A stretch of DNA of 64,000 nucleotides from Leadbettera azotonutricia ZAS-9. Its GTDB lineage: Bacteria > Spirochaetota > Spirochaetia > Treponematales > Breznakiellaceae. Of this stretch, positions 50,038 through 60,239 are shown one piece after another (the first letter of the stretch is position 1; the number at the start of each line of letters is the position of its first letter). The position numbers and the translations under genes are program-made. The notes beneath the pieces were generated by a model. It was not told the origin of the DNA and made no database searches. It worked only from the letters and a program-made list of their open reading frames with translations. Location: contig NC_015577.1 of assembly GCF_000214355.1 (NCBI RefSeq), positions 2,250,453-2,314,452 of the forward strand, read 5' to 3'.

Positions 50038-50379
50038 TTACCCGCTTATATCTATGTTGCGGCCCAGGCTGGGATCGCGGATAAGGCTGGGGTCGTCTTT
50101 TTTTTCTTCCTCTTCATCGGCCTCTTCAGGGGATTCTTTGCCGCCTTCGCCGGGGGTATAGTACTGGCGCTGTTTATCGCCGTCTTTGATTTTTTCAGCT
50201 TCTTCGCCCGTACCCTGGGCTTCGTTTACGGACTGTACCTGCTCCTCTGCCTTTTTCTGGCTATCAGCCTGCTGGAGGGCTTGCTGAATTTGGAGGCCCT
50301 CCCGCTGGTTGGCCTGGAGTTTCCCAACCTTGTCAACCTGGGTAAAAAGCGCCTGGAGATCAATTGGCTGTATAGCCAT
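50038..50379 (-). CDS. Conserved-looking small acidic protein in the flagellar operon
   Basis: 113 aa from ATG 50379 (SD AGAAGG); this start overlaps the FapA gene by 20 bp, whereas a longer frame would overlap by over 120 bp. Gln-rich helical N-terminal half (LQANQREGLQIQQALQQADS), then an acidic, disordered tail (ESPEEADEEEEKKDD). No signal or membrane segment. Function unknown. It starts inside the fapA end and stops 1 bp before the SwrB-like gene, so it is part of the operon. Confidence 0.6.
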   Translation of the reverse strand: MAIQPIDLQALFTQVDKVGKLQANQREGLQIQQALQQADSQKKAEEQVQSVNEAQGTGEEAEKIKDGDKQRQYYTPGEGGKESPEEADEEEEKKDDPSLIRDPSLGRNIDISG

Positions 50380-52324
50380 CGGGCGCCTTCTGTGACTCTT
50401 CGTCTGGTTCTTCGTACCTTGTAACCCGGACGAGATTGTCTTCGAGTATGAAAGTAACTGCGCGGTATTCGGTGCGGACATCGTTCATGGCATCCCGGAT
50501 GAGTATCTTTACACCAGGGTAAACCTTGGAAGAAGCGGAAACCTTGCCCCTGACTTTTATATTGTTGAGGAATTCCTGGATCTTCGCCATATCCTCATTC
50601 ACCTTCTGGAGATCCGTCGAAAGGAGGGATCTCTTGTCCATGAGCTCCCTCATATAGGCTTCTTTGTCTTCGGGCAGGGACTTCCTCTGGCGCTTTATGT
50701 TGATGAGGGTCTGGAGATTGCGCTGAATATCTTCAATCTGTTTCTCCATGTTCTCTTTGCTGACCGTGAGGGTTTCAAGCTGCACCTTGCTCTTGGGGTC
50801 TATGCCTACCTCGCAGACTGTTTCCGTGCCGCTCGTGGGGCTGCCCAGAATTTTGGCATTGATCTCCTCAGAAGCCCTGAGCCTCCCCCCGACAATGTGG
50901 GCGCGTTTGCCCTGGCAGATTATGCGTTTATAGGCATCCACCTGGGAATTGATGATGCCGTCAGAGACCACCACCATATTGCCTGATTCGACAATGGTGT
51001 TTTCGATGAACCGTGCCCATATAGAGCGGCCTGCTTTGACAATTCCCGTGTTTTTTCCGGTGATGCCCTGGTGGACTATGATATCCCCTTCTGCGTCCAG
51101 CTCGGCTTTTTCCACAGTGCCGTTGACTTCGATGTTGCCTGCGGCTTTGACGGAGAAGCCATCCTCCACGTTGCCGTTTATAATCACTGTCCCCAGGAAA
51201 ATGATGTTTCCGGTTTTAAGGTTCACGTCCCCCTGAACCGTGTAGACAGGCTCCACATTAATCTTGCCGCCGACGATAATTACCTGGCCATTTATGTCCG
51301 CAATTATGGTGGCGCCGTCATCCCCCATATGCACGTTCTTGCCCAGGGGCAGAGGGTTGTCCTTGCCGTTTCTGGCGGGTATCACTTTTCCTGTTACCGT
51401 GCGGCCCACAGTCCCTGCCTCGGGGGGGATCTTCTTTGCCAGGGGCTGGTTCTCGACTACATTCTTGATGATGTTGAGATCTTTAAAGTCTATGCGGCCG
51501 TTGCTCCCTTCCCGTAGCTTAACCTTGGTCTGATCAGTTTCGAAGTTGTATTGGATATAGGAATCCCTGCCGTTCACCGGGCGGGCCCCTTCGGCTATCT
51601 GGACTTTCTCTTTATAAATGGGGCGGTCCGCAAAATCCCTGAGGTACTCCTCGCTGACCCCGAAGATCACCCGGTTATTCCTGAGAAAGCTCAAATAGGT
51701 TTCCATGGAAATATCGCAGCCTCCCATGCCAGGAGGCGTAACCGTGATAAAGGCTTTCATTTCGCCTTCTGCGATATCAACAGTAACCATGCTGTCGTTG
51801 ATGGGCTTATGCTCAAAATCCCCTATGCGTATATATTCGCCTGCCGAGTCTTTGACGATTTTGGAAACCATATCTTCATCAAATTCGGTGACAGCGCGGC
51901 TCTGTATGATGCTTTCCGCATCCTGCACGCTGGCCTTTTTGCCCCTGCCCTTGGGCGGTATGGCTTTGAGGAAGACGCCGTCGGCGCTGAGGTGGATAAA
52001 GACATCCCCATCGAGGTCTTCAATTATGGGTGTTTCAAAATTATCAATGAGGCTGTCGTCGTCGTCATCTTCTTCAAGCTCTTTGGAGAGCAGGACCCGC
52101 TCATAGGCGCTGATAGTCCAGTCTTTTTTTCCGGTGCCCAAAATACCGGGGGAGCCTTTTTCTGTCACTTCGTATTCAAGACGTCTGACAGGAAGATCCA
52201 GGAGGGTTGCGGCCTCAGCCACCGCTGCCTCCAGGGTAGGGCCCGAGGCAGTTACCGTCCTGATTGTCCTATCCTGCTCCAACTGCCCCCTGACTATACC
52301 CTGAAGCCGGACAAAATCAACCAT
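50360..52324 (-). CDS. fapA: FapA-family (DUF342) protein with N-terminal Jag-like domain
   Basis: 654 aa. Residues about 20-75 (TASGPTLEAAVAEAATLLDL, EKGSPGILGTGKKDWTISA) look like the Jag N-terminal domain of KhpB/Jag proteins. From about 170 the protein is a classic FapA/DUF342 right-handed repeat: VTPPGMGGCDISM, GTVGRTVTGKVIPARNG, then GNVEDGFSVKAAGNIEVNGTVEKAELDAEGDIIV. A coiled coil (about 530-600) ends it. FapA proteins bind polymers or membranes and in some species affect cell shape or flagellar placement. It follows fliA by 13 bp. Confidence 0.8.
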   Translation of the reverse strand: MVDFVRLQGIVRGQLEQDRTIRTVTASGPTLEAAVAEAATLLDLPVRRLEYEVTEKGSPGILGTGKKDWTISAYERVLLSKELEEDDDDDSLIDNFETPIIEDLDGDVFIHLSADGVFLKAIPPKGRGKKASVQDAESIIQSRAVTEFDEDMVSKIVKDSAGEYIRIGDFEHKPINDSMVTVDIAEGEMKAFITVTPPGMGGCDISMETYLSFLRNNRVIFGVSEEYLRDFADRPIYKEKVQIAEGARPVNGRDSYIQYNFETDQTKVKLREGSNGRIDFKDLNIIKNVVENQPLAKKIPPEAGTVGRTVTGKVIPARNGKDNPLPLGKNVHMGDDGATIIADINGQVIIVGGKINVEPVYTVQGDVNLKTGNIIFLGTVIINGNVEDGFSVKAAGNIEVNGTVEKAELDAEGDIIVHQGITGKNTGIVKAGRSIWARFIENTIVESGNMVVVSDGIINSQVDAYKRIICQGKRAHIVGGRLRASEEINAKILGSPTSGTETVCEVGIDPKSKVQLETLTVSKENMEKQIEDIQRNLQTLINIKRQRKSLPEDKEAYMRELMDKRSLLSTDLQKVNEDMAKIQEFLNNIKVRGKVSASSKVYPGVKILIRDAMNDVRTEYRAVTFILEDNLVRVTRYEEPDEESQKAPDGYTAN

Positions 52325-52337
52325 CCATCACCCCTGT

Positions 52338-53150
52338 TTAGACTATCCCTTTTCTGCTGTTCTTGAGCCTGGCCCTGAGGCGCATGATAGCCTTGGTATG
52401 GAGCTGGGATACCCGGGATTCGGTAACCCCAAGGACCAGGCCTATTTCTTTTAAAGTAAGATCCTCAAAATAGTAGAGGACCAGGATTTTCTTTTCGTTT
52501 TCAGGAAGCTCGCTGATGGCTTCGACGATGACCCGCTTGATTTCATCCCGTTCGGCAATCACTTCGGGGTTGAGGCTTGAGGGGGACTCTATGCTGTCCG
52601 CGATAGAGACTTTGTCGTTTTCGTCACCCGAATACCAAACCTCGTGAATAGAGATTATGGAAGCCCCCGATATCTTCATGGTGATATGCTGGAACTCTTC
52701 CTCGTTTATGCCCATCTCGCTCGCGACTTCCTGATCAGTGGCCGGCCGACCGAGTTTGCCTTCGAGGGTGCTTATGGCGTCTTCGACCTCGCGGGCCTGC
52801 TGGCGGACAGATCGGGGCACCCAGTCTGTGGACCGGAGCTCGTCAAATATGGCACCCCTGATGCGGACAACAGCGTAAGTCTTGAATTTTACATTTTTTT
52901 CAGGGTCGAATTTTTCTATGGCGTCCAGGAGCCCGAAGGTCCCAAAGCCTACAAGATCGTCAAATTCCACATTGGAGGGCATGCCGACAGCAACTTTTCC
53001 GGCAACATATTTTACCAGGGGGGCGTACTGCCTGATGAAGGTATCACGGATCTTGATATCCTTGGTCTTGCGGTACTGCTGCCAGAGTTCATCTTCTGCC
53101 TTTTGTTCCATGGAATAAACTTCCGTGTTACTCCCGGAGACCTTCCCCAT
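52338..53150 (-). CDS. fliA: Flagellar/motility RNA polymerase sigma factor (FliA/WhiG)
   Basis: 270 aa. Region 2: [42 protein letters not shown]; region 3: [39 protein letters not shown]; region 4: [41 protein letters not shown]. The [12 protein letters not shown] join is diagnostic of sigma-28. It directs late flagellar promoters. It is the third gene from the end of the export operon, as in many spirochetes. An anti-sigma FlgM was not seen here. Confidence 0.95.
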   Translation of the reverse strand: MGKVSGSNTEVYSMEQKAEDELWQQYRKTKDIKIRDTFIRQYAPLVKYVAGKVAVGMPSNVEFDDLVGFGTFGLLDAIEKFDPEKNVKFKTYAVVRIRGAIFDELRSTDWVPRSVRQQAREVEDAISTLEGKLGRPATDQEVASEMGINEEEFQHITMKISGASIISIHEVWYSGDENDKVSIADSIESPSSLNPEVIAERDEIKRVIVEAISELPENEKKILVLYYFEDLTLKEIGLVLGVTESRVSQLHTKAIMRLRARLKNSRKGIV

Positions 53151-53151
53151 A

Positions 53152-53871
53152 TTAACCCTCTTTTTTCAAGATAGTCCGTATACCTGCAGCCAGATCCTTG
53201 GGGTTAAAATCACCCTCCATCTTTTGGCCTTTGCTGCTGGCAGACGGCTTTTTAGCCGGACTTGGGGTGGAATAATCAACCGTTTCCCCCCCGTCTTCCC
53301 CGGACTGGGGAAGGAAAGCCCCGGCAAGGCTGTCAAGATCAGGCAGCGCGTCCACCGGATCGCCAGTCCCGCTTGCAGACCCAAGCTCTGAGGCCCCAGG
53401 CCCCCGAAAAGCTTCCGATATACCGTTATCATTATAACTATTTTGCGCCTCTTGATCCAGACCCGGGAATTCCAGGGAGGCATTGTTCCTCTGCCGGGGG
53501 GCGGCGGGGAGATTTTTGGCCAAATCCGTGATATTGCCCAAATTATCTTCCGAATCGTCGGGCTGGGCATAGTTTGAAGGGATCGCAGGGGCTGACGGAA
53601 CGGATGCCTGGCCGGGAAAACCTGCCTCCGAAATATCGACCCTTGAGCCGGGGTAATCCAAATCCTCGCCTGAATCATGGGAATCCAAGAGTTCCGGCAG
53701 GAAGCGGCTTACCAGCATATTGATCAGGGCCGAAATGATGAAAAAAAGAACAGCAAAAAGGAGGGGGCGCAGAAGGATGGCCGGAAAGGCGGCATGGCTA
53801 AAAACGCCCACCAGGAGGGAAATAAAAAATGCAGCCCCTGCCGCAATTGCCCCGGCTTTTACATCAAACAC
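53152..53871 (-). CDS. Two-helix membrane protein with disordered tail, between flhG and fliA
   Basis: 239 aa. Two N-terminal membrane helices (about residues 8-28 and 33-57, [19 protein letters not shown] and [18 protein letters not shown]) followed by a long, low-complexity Ser/Pro/Asp-rich segment (about 65-239), with a short ordered end ([22 protein letters not shown]). No known domain. It starts 17 bp after flhG and stops 1 bp before fliA. Its location suggests a link to FlhG or flagellar regulation in spirochetes; function unknown. Confidence 0.6.
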   Translation of the reverse strand: MFDVKAGAIAAGAAFFISLLVGVFSHAAFPAILLRPLLFAVLFFIISALINMLVSRFLPELLDSHDSGEDLDYPGSRVDISEAGFPGQASVPSAPAIPSNYAQPDDSEDNLGNITDLAKNLPAAPRQRNNASLEFPGLDQEAQNSYNDNGISEAFRGPGASELGSASGTGDPVDALPDLDSLAGAFLPQSGEDGGETVDYSTPSPAKKPSASSKGQKMEGDFNPKDLAAGIRTILKKEG

Positions 53872-53888
53872 CTGCTATGCCCCTTTTT

Positions 53889-54824
53889 CTAAGCCTTGCC
53901 GAAAAGGCGTTTCAGCATGGAACCAAAGCCCCCGCTTTCCCTAAGCTCGCTCTTCTCCATGCGGCCCACAATATGCTGAATGCAAAGGGAAGCCTTGCAC
54001 TTGGGGTCTATGATCATGAAGGGCTTCTGCCTCAGCACCGCCTGGGACACGGTGGCATCATCGTAAATATAGCCCAGATAATCCACCTTGAGGTTAAGGA
54101 ACTGGCCTGCGATTGTGGTCATGCGATCGGATACCTTCTTGGCCTCTGCGGCGCTCTTCACCCGGTTCACCACAAGCTTAAGCCCCATGTTGAGGTTATC
54201 ATACTCCGTGGCGATGATCTTGATGATGCCGTATGCGTCGGTGATGGCAGTCGGCTCAGGGGTGGTGATGATCACCGCATCGTCGGCGGCTGCAATAAAA
54301 TCGAGCACATTGCTCGACACCCCCGCTGAAGTATCTATGATGATAATATCCGCATTGGAAAGGGTTTCGAGCTCCTCGATAAAATTCTGCCTCTCCTCCT
54401 CGGTAAGGTTGGCAATTTTAGAGAAGCCCGAAGCCCCTGCCACTATGGAAATACCGTAATTTGTTTCCACCATGATTTCCTTCATGGTCTTTTGCTTGCG
54501 TATCACATGGTACAGGTTGTACTTGGGGATCATGTTGAGCATGACATTCACGTTGGCAAGGCCCAGATCCGCATCCATGACCACTACCTTTTTCCCAAGC
54601 CGTGCATAAGCCAGCGCCATGTTGACCGAAACATTGGTCTTCCCCACCCCGCCTTTGCCGCTGGTAACGGTGATGATCCTGGTCTTGCCGTTCTTGGATT
54701 TGACAACAGGGGCAGGCCTTGCCTCAGCAACGCGTGCGGAAGCTTCTGCAGCGGAGGGTTCCGTTTTTGCTTCGCTGGTTTTCTGCCTCATTATTTCCCG
54801 CAGTTTTTCTGCCTGATCTTCCAT
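53889..54824 (-). CDS. flhG: FlhG (FleN/MinD-like ATPase regulating flagellar number)
   Basis: 311 aa from ATG 54824, which has GGAG 6 nt upstream (an ATG four codons earlier overlaps the flhF stop). Deviant Walker A KGGVGKT at about 57-63, VMDADLGLANVNVML, and IIIDTSAGVSSNVLDFI with the switch II Asp, all as in FlhG. The C-terminal ending GGFGSMLKRLFG may form the membrane-targeting amphipathic helix. It controls the number and placement of flagella with FlhF, encoded just upstream. Confidence 0.93.
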   Translation of the reverse strand: MEDQAEKLREIMRQKTSEAKTEPSAAEASARVAEARPAPVVKSKNGKTRIITVTSGKGGVGKTNVSVNMALAYARLGKKVVVMDADLGLANVNVMLNMIPKYNLYHVIRKQKTMKEIMVETNYGISIVAGASGFSKIANLTEEERQNFIEELETLSNADIIIIDTSAGVSSNVLDFIAAADDAVIITTPEPTAITDAYGIIKIIATEYDNLNMGLKLVVNRVKSAAEAKKVSDRMTTIAGQFLNLKVDYLGYIYDDATVSQAVLRQKPFMIIDPKCKASLCIQHIVGRMEKSELRESGGFGSMLKRLFGKA

Positions 54825-54826
54825 TG

Positions 54827-56146
54827 TTATCTCCATTGCCTCATTTGATCGTTATCGTTATAAGGAAACTTTTGTTCAAGCTTTGTCCGGTTTACCCTGA
54901 AACCTTCGAGGTTGGCAAGAAGCTGTATCACCGATGCCCTGCGTATATCCGCAGGCACTTTTTGGCCATTGGTAATATACGAGACGGACTTCTGCTTTTC
55001 TGACAGTATCCCTATCACATTCCCTGACCTTATGGTCTCGTCCAATTTGGTGATAACCACGGAATGGTAATTGAAAGGCTCAAACTGCTGGAGTATTTCT
55101 TTTATGTCGCTCGATTTGGTGCCCGCGGATATAGCCAGGTGTATTTCCGCGCTGGAACCGCAGGCATTGAGGAGCTGCTTCATTTCGCCCAGCTTGACCA
55201 TATCCCGGGGGCTTTTGCCGATGGTATCTATAAGTATGAGGTCGGTGCCATCCGAATGGAGGGCAATGGTTTTTTTTAGCTCGTCATGGTCTTCGACTGC
55301 ATAGCAGGGGAATTCCAGGATTTTGCCATAAGCTTCCAGCTGCTGCTTTGCCCCTATCCTGAATGTGTCTATGGTGATAAGGGCAACCTGCTTGATACGT
55401 TTGCCATTGTTGTCGATGCCATAATTGGCCGCAAGTTTTGCAATGGTGGTGGTCTTTCCCACCCCTGTAGGCCCAACCAGTATGATGATGCGGGGGAGGC
55501 GATGGAATTTTTCTTCTTTATAAATCGTAATGCTTTCGCCTATCCATTCCAGGGCTTTGTCCTGGACCGCATCATAATCGTTCAGGGCATCAATGGAGAA
55601 TTCCTTTTTTGCCCTGCCCAAAATCATGGCCCTATAGCTTGCGGAAAAATCATTCAACACTAAAACTTCTTCAAGCTGTTTTAAGGTGGGGTGTTCGTCC
55701 TGGGCTGACGGCAAAGCCTGGGCTTCCATCCTTTCCTTGATTCCCAATACTTCCTTCAGGACTTGCTGGATAGCAGGATCGCTGCGGCCCGCAGCTGCCA
55801 AAACTTTCTTTTTTTCTTCTTCAAAATCCAGGGGTTCTTTATATGAGGGAGTTTTTGCGGTGCTTTCCCTGGCCGGGGCTTTGCGGGGATAATCGGAAGG
55901 GGAATATTCCATGCTACCTATGGTAGCACTACCGTTAACAGTAGCAAAGCTGTTCATGGTTTTTACATACGCCGGCGGTATGGGGCCTGAAACCTCCACG
56001 CCTTCTTTGGGGAAAAGACCAAAAAGGCCGCCACGCAGGATGACTGTCTTCCGTAAAACAATATTGGCCCTGTCGCCGTATTTTTCCCAAACTTTTCTGC
56101 AAGCCTCGTCATAGGTTTCGGCCTGTTCAACAAAAAACTGCTGCAT
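54827..56146 (-). CDS. flhF: FlhF (SRP-type GTPase for flagellar placement)
   Basis: 439 aa. N-terminal basic domain (about 1-80: QAETYDEACRKVWEKYG, FGLFPKEGVEV), a linker, then the NG domain: P-loop GPTGVGKT at 225-232, ALITIDTFRIGAKQQLEAYG, LILIDTIGKSPRD, VVITKLDET and GQKVPADIRRAS. These are all FlhF/Ffh/FtsY GTPase motifs. It sits at the pole or site of flagellar assembly with FlhG. The gene lies between flhA and flhG. Confidence 0.94.
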   Translation of the reverse strand: MQQFFVEQAETYDEACRKVWEKYGDRANIVLRKTVILRGGLFGLFPKEGVEVSGPIPPAYVKTMNSFATVNGSATIGSMEYSPSDYPRKAPARESTAKTPSYKEPLDFEEEKKKVLAAAGRSDPAIQQVLKEVLGIKERMEAQALPSAQDEHPTLKQLEEVLVLNDFSASYRAMILGRAKKEFSIDALNDYDAVQDKALEWIGESITIYKEEKFHRLPRIIILVGPTGVGKTTTIAKLAANYGIDNNGKRIKQVALITIDTFRIGAKQQLEAYGKILEFPCYAVEDHDELKKTIALHSDGTDLILIDTIGKSPRDMVKLGEMKQLLNACGSSAEIHLAISAGTKSSDIKEILQQFEPFNYHSVVITKLDETIRSGNVIGILSEKQKSVSYITNGQKVPADIRRASVIQLLANLEGFRVNRTKLEQKFPYNDNDQMRQWR

Positions 56147-56163
56147 CCATCTCCCCCTTTTTG

Positions 56164-58293
56164 TTATTCCAGCCGGATTACGCCAATTGATTCAACCGTA
56201 AAGTCCTGTACGATTTCAGGAACCGAAATGACTGCTACCTCGGGCAGCTCCCTGTCCATGGCGGTCTTGACAAGATACCGGGCCGATTCTGAGCAAAGCA
56301 CCACCGGCATATAGCCCTGCTTGCGCACCGCAGACACCGAGCGGGTTAACGCGCTTATCCATGCCTTGTGGAGGTTTGGCTCCAGGGCTGCAAAACTTTC
56401 TCCCGAATTGTTCTGCGCCCGGCTTTCCATAACTTTTTGCTCCAGCGCCGGATCAAGGGTAAGCACATGGAGGCGCCTGTCATCGTCAGAGTATTGGAGG
56501 CATATCTGGCTTCCCAGGGCCTGCCTGGATTTTTCAATAAGAAAACGCGTGTCCTTGGTAAGGTGGCAGAAATCCGCCAGGGCTTCCATAATTGAAACCA
56601 TGTTGCGTATAGACACCTGCTCCTTCAAAAGGCCCTGCAGCACCTTCTGGACATCGCCAAGGACCAGCAAATTATCACTCCGCTGGTTGAGGGGCGACAC
56701 TGCTTCGTCCACCACGGCGGAATAATCTTTCCTGAGCCCATCCAAAATAGCTTTGGTCGCCTGGCGGTCGAGAATCTCCGAGGCATGGCGTTTGATGATT
56801 TCTGTCAGGTGGGTAGCGATAATCGAAGGGGGATCGACCACCGTGTAGCCTGCCCGTTCAGCCTCGTCCCGCTTGTCTTCGCTTACCCAAAGGGCAGGAA
56901 GCCCAAAGGCGGGGTCTTTGGTTTTTTCGCCGGGCAATTCTTCTTTTACGGTTCCCGGATTTATGCAGAGATAGTATCCCATGCGTATGGAACCCTTCCC
57001 CACATCAACTCCGCGTATCTTGAAACAGTATTCTGATGAGCCCAAAAGCATATTGTCGATGATACGGATCTTGGGAATCATTATGCCGAGATCCAGGGCG
57101 GTCTGCCTCCGCACACCCTGCACCCTTTCGAGAAGTTCCGCGCCCTTGTCTTTATCAACCAGGGGTATGAGGCCGAAGCCAAGTTCCAGGGAAAAGGGAT
57201 CCAGCGGCTCCAGGTGACTCGCTTCGGCGGGTTCCTCTTTGGCCTTCTTGATATCCGCTGTTTTGGCCATCATATCATCAAAATTGGCTTTTTTCTTCCT
57301 GGCCTGGCCCACGCGGAAAGAATAAAAGCCAAGAAGCGCAGCCATGGGGAACAGCACATATTTGGGGAAGCCGGGCAAAAGCCCTATGCCGAAAAGGGCT
57401 GTTCCGGCCCAGGCATAAATTCTGGCATTCTGGGAAAACTGGTGGGCAACCTGCTCTGTAAGATCCCCTGTGGCTGCTGCCCTCGAAACCACTATGCCCA
57501 TGGCAACAGAAATAAGCAGGGCAGGTATTTGCGAAATGAGCCCGTCGCCGACTGCAAAGGAAACATAAGTCCCGGCGGTGGTCATAATGTTTTCGCCATT
57601 AAGGGTACCGCCTATTATGATGCCGCCGAGAATATTCACCACCGTGATAATTATCCCAACTATTACATTGCCGGAAATGAATTTGCTGGCGCCGTCCATG
57701 GAACCGTAAAAATCGGTTTCCCTCTGGAGGGATTCTTTGCGGGAGAGCATTTCCTTCTGATCGATATGGCCGGAATTGAATTCCGCATCTATTGCCATCT
57801 GCTTGCCCGGCATGCTGTCGAGGGTAAACCTGGCAGCCACTTCCGAAATGCGGGTGGCGCCTTTGGTAATGACCAGGGCCTGCACAATGATAATAACAAT
57901 AAAAATGATGAACCCTGTTACAAGCCCTTTCATTTCGCCTGAACCGACTACAAATGTGGCAAAAGCCTTGATCATCCTGCCGTCAAAACGTGCGCCCTGG
58001 GTAAGGATAAGTTTTGTGGAGGCCACATTCAGGGCCAGGCTGAATACAGTCACCAATAAAAGGCTTACCGGAAAAAGCGTAAAGTCCGTGGGTTTCTTGA
58101 TTGTGAGCACCGTAAACAGTATGACAAGGGATATGAGAAGATTGATGGACATGAGGGAATCCAGCATTACTGTTGGCAGAGGCACGATGAACATGCCGAG
58201 CACGCCTATTACGGCTGCAGGAATAAACATATCCCGCACATTTACAGTTCCATGTTTCTTTTGGCCGCTATCGGGCCTTACAACATCAGCCAT
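56164..58293 (-). CDS. flhA: FlhA flagellar export gate protein
   Basis: 709 aa, normal length. Eight membrane helices lie in the N-terminal 330 residues; the FHIPEP-type signature RFTLDSMPGKQMAIDAEFNSG is near 150-170, and the cytosolic part has LELGFGLIPLVD and VLLGSSEYCFKIRGVDVGKG. FlhA forms the nine-membered export gate ring and uses the proton motive force. Its ATG overlaps the flhB stop (TAATG). Confidence 0.96.
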   Translation of the reverse strand: MADVVRPDSGQKKHGTVNVRDMFIPAAVIGVLGMFIVPLPTVMLDSLMSINLLISLVILFTVLTIKKPTDFTLFPVSLLLVTVFSLALNVASTKLILTQGARFDGRMIKAFATFVVGSGEMKGLVTGFIIFIVIIIVQALVITKGATRISEVAARFTLDSMPGKQMAIDAEFNSGHIDQKEMLSRKESLQRETDFYGSMDGASKFISGNVIVGIIITVVNILGGIIIGGTLNGENIMTTAGTYVSFAVGDGLISQIPALLISVAMGIVVSRAAATGDLTEQVAHQFSQNARIYAWAGTALFGIGLLPGFPKYVLFPMAALLGFYSFRVGQARKKKANFDDMMAKTADIKKAKEEPAEASHLEPLDPFSLELGFGLIPLVDKDKGAELLERVQGVRRQTALDLGIMIPKIRIIDNMLLGSSEYCFKIRGVDVGKGSIRMGYYLCINPGTVKEELPGEKTKDPAFGLPALWVSEDKRDEAERAGYTVVDPPSIIATHLTEIIKRHASEILDRQATKAILDGLRKDYSAVVDEAVSPLNQRSDNLLVLGDVQKVLQGLLKEQVSIRNMVSIMEALADFCHLTKDTRFLIEKSRQALGSQICLQYSDDDRRLHVLTLDPALEQKVMESRAQNNSGESFAALEPNLHKAWISALTRSVSAVRKQGYMPVVLCSESARYLVKTAMDRELPEVAVISVPEIVQDFTVESIGVIRLE

Positions 58294-59414
58294 TAGGCCT
58301 CCATTCTCTCAGCCCGTGGCTGATTTTTATCTTTGATGAAGAACGCCCTCAGAAGCAGGGCTGTGACCTGCCAGTATTTGACAGGAATAATATCGCCCAC
58401 TTCGGTTTCAGCGTAGAGGGCCCTGGTCAAGGGAGGATGGCGGGCTATGGGAACCCCGTTTGCCTTGGCTATTTCCCTGATGCGCATAGCCAAATCGTCC
58501 TCCCCTTTGGCAATAACCTTGGGGCCTTTCATCTCGAGGTTGTATTCCAGGGCTACCGAATAATGGGTAGGGTTCGTGATCACCACGTCTGCCTGTGGAA
58601 CCTTGTTCAGCATGTCCCTGGTGAGAAGATCCCGGTAACGGGCCCTGAGCCTTGAACGGATTAAGGGATCTCCCTCATCCTGTTTCAATTCTTCCTTGGC
58701 CTGTTCCTTGGTCATCTTTAAAGATTCCTTGAACTGCCACTTCTGATAGATGAAGTCGGGTATGGACAGGGCAAGCAGCAGTATTGCAGAAATAATGAGC
58801 ATCCTGCCCGCCATGGAAGCTATCAATGTTACACTGGTCCAGAGATCGGCCTTTTGCAAATTCGCAAGCTCGTTTATCCTACCGCTGATAGTGAGATAGG
58901 CAACCACGCCTATAACCGCCATTTTGAATATGTTTTTTGCAAGGTTAAAAAGGCCTTCCCCGGAGAAAATAAAAGCCTTTTTAAAAAACCGCCCGAAATG
59001 GGGGATTATTTTCTTGAAATCAGGGGTCAGGGGCTTGGCGGTAAAGAAAAGGCCGGTCTGTATCAAATTGGAAAAAAAGGCCGCTACAACAGCTATTGCC
59101 AGTACGGGCCATGTGAGCCTCAAAAAATAATTCAGGAAAATACCGGCGGCGATCTTGTCGTTTATGGGATCTATCTCGTTGACACGGGTAAAGAAAAACC
59201 GGAGCATTTCCGCGCAGGTCCTGAGCATGCCAGGGGCCAGGAAGAAAATTGCCACCGCGACCATGAGCAAGCCCAATGCGCCTATAAAATCCTGGCTCTT
59301 GGCAACCCGGCCTTCTTCCCTCGCCTTGCGGTAGGTTACCTCGGTGGGGTCCTGGGTCCTGCCCTCGTCTTCCGCGGCAAACCACTGGAGGTCTATCTGC
59401 CATTCATTGCTCAT
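58293..59414 (-). CDS. flhB: FlhB flagellar export switch protein
   Basis: 373 aa. Four membrane helices, then a cytosolic domain with the self-cleavage motif NPTH at 281-284 (cut between N and P), followed by HYSVALEYNLEMKGPKVIAKG. TQDPTEVTYRKAREEGRVAKSQD at the N-terminus is family-typical. It switches export from rod/hook to filament proteins. It overlaps fliR by 4 bp. Confidence 0.96.
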   Translation of the reverse strand: MSNEWQIDLQWFAAEDEGRTQDPTEVTYRKAREEGRVAKSQDFIGALGLLMVAVAIFFLAPGMLRTCAEMLRFFFTRVNEIDPINDKIAAGIFLNYFLRLTWPVLAIAVVAAFFSNLIQTGLFFTAKPLTPDFKKIIPHFGRFFKKAFIFSGEGLFNLAKNIFKMAVIGVVAYLTISGRINELANLQKADLWTSVTLIASMAGRMLIISAILLLALSIPDFIYQKWQFKESLKMTKEQAKEELKQDEGDPLIRSRLRARYRDLLTRDMLNKVPQADVVITNPTHYSVALEYNLEMKGPKVIAKGEDDLAMRIREIAKANGVPIARHPPLTRALYAETEVGDIIPVKYWQVTALLLRAFFIKDKNQPRAERMEA

Positions 59415-60226
59415 GACGTGCCTCCTATCCTGGTTCCTATCCGGATGTAGAGGGTTTCTATATTTGCAAAACCCGCGTCAATGACCCTGCCGAAAGCCTC
59501 AGTCATAAAAGGCAGGGTTGCATAAATGAGGAGGAAGGCAACGGTGATTGAAATGGGGAAGCCTTCTGAAAGTATATTTATCTGGGGAGCTGCTTTTGAG
59601 ATAAGCCCTGTCGCAAGGGATGTGAGAAAGAGAGTTCCCAATATGGGCATGGAAATAACCATGGCGTCAAGGAAAAGCCGCGAAAGGCCCGCTAAAAGCA
59701 TTACTACTATATTTTCCCTGCCTGTAACCAGGCTCATTGCATTGATGGTTTGAAGGGAGCGCCAAAAGCCTCCCAGAAAAAGCTCCCTGAAGCCGTTAAG
59801 GGTAACAAACACCAGCATGGCAACCAGGTTCAAATACTGGCCCATGAGGGGGTTTTCAATCTGCGACAAAGGATCGAAAGTTTCGGAAGCGCCGAAGCCC
59901 ATCTGAAGGGAGAAGAATTGCCCTGCTGTGGAGAAGGCTGCAAAAATAATGGTGAGATAAAACCCAATGATGATGCCAATAAGAGCCTCGCCAAAAACCA
60001 GGAATATGAAGCTCAAGCCGAAGGGCGCCAATACCCATTCCCTTACCAGGGCAGAGGGGAAAGCGGCATAGGCCGCAAAACCGGCAAGCGAAACTTTCGC
60101 TATTTGCGGAATGGAGTCCGAAGACAGAAGGGGCGCAGTCTCGATCATGGCCAGAGCCCTGACTGCAATGAGGAGGAAGGCCGGCGCGGCGGCTAAAATT
60201 TCGCTCAAAATCCTGTCTTCTATCAT
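59411..60226 (-). CDS. fliR: FliR flagellar export apparatus protein
   Basis: 271 aa, six or more membrane helices. Motifs: ALAMIETAPLLSS, LIGIIIGFYLTIIFAAFSTAGQFFSLQMGFGASETFDP, and the family end GRVIDAGFANIETLYIR. FliR is one subunit of the FliPQR export pore. The gene is 13 bp downstream of fliQ. Confidence 0.94.
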   Translation of the reverse strand: MIEDRILSEILAAAPAFLLIAVRALAMIETAPLLSSDSIPQIAKVSLAGFAAYAAFPSALVREWVLAPFGLSFIFLVFGEALIGIIIGFYLTIIFAAFSTAGQFFSLQMGFGASETFDPLSQIENPLMGQYLNLVAMLVFVTLNGFRELFLGGFWRSLQTINAMSLVTGRENIVVMLLAGLSRLFLDAMVISMPILGTLFLTSLATGLISKAAPQINILSEGFPISITVAFLLIYATLPFMTEAFGRVIDAGFANIETLYIRIGTRIGGTS

Positions 60227-60239
60227 GCTCTTTTCTTTG

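Noticed and set aside
51551-52366. Plus-strand open frame of 271 codons opposite fapA
   Set aside because: Shadow of fapA; no SD, no domain, and it runs into the antisense of fliA.
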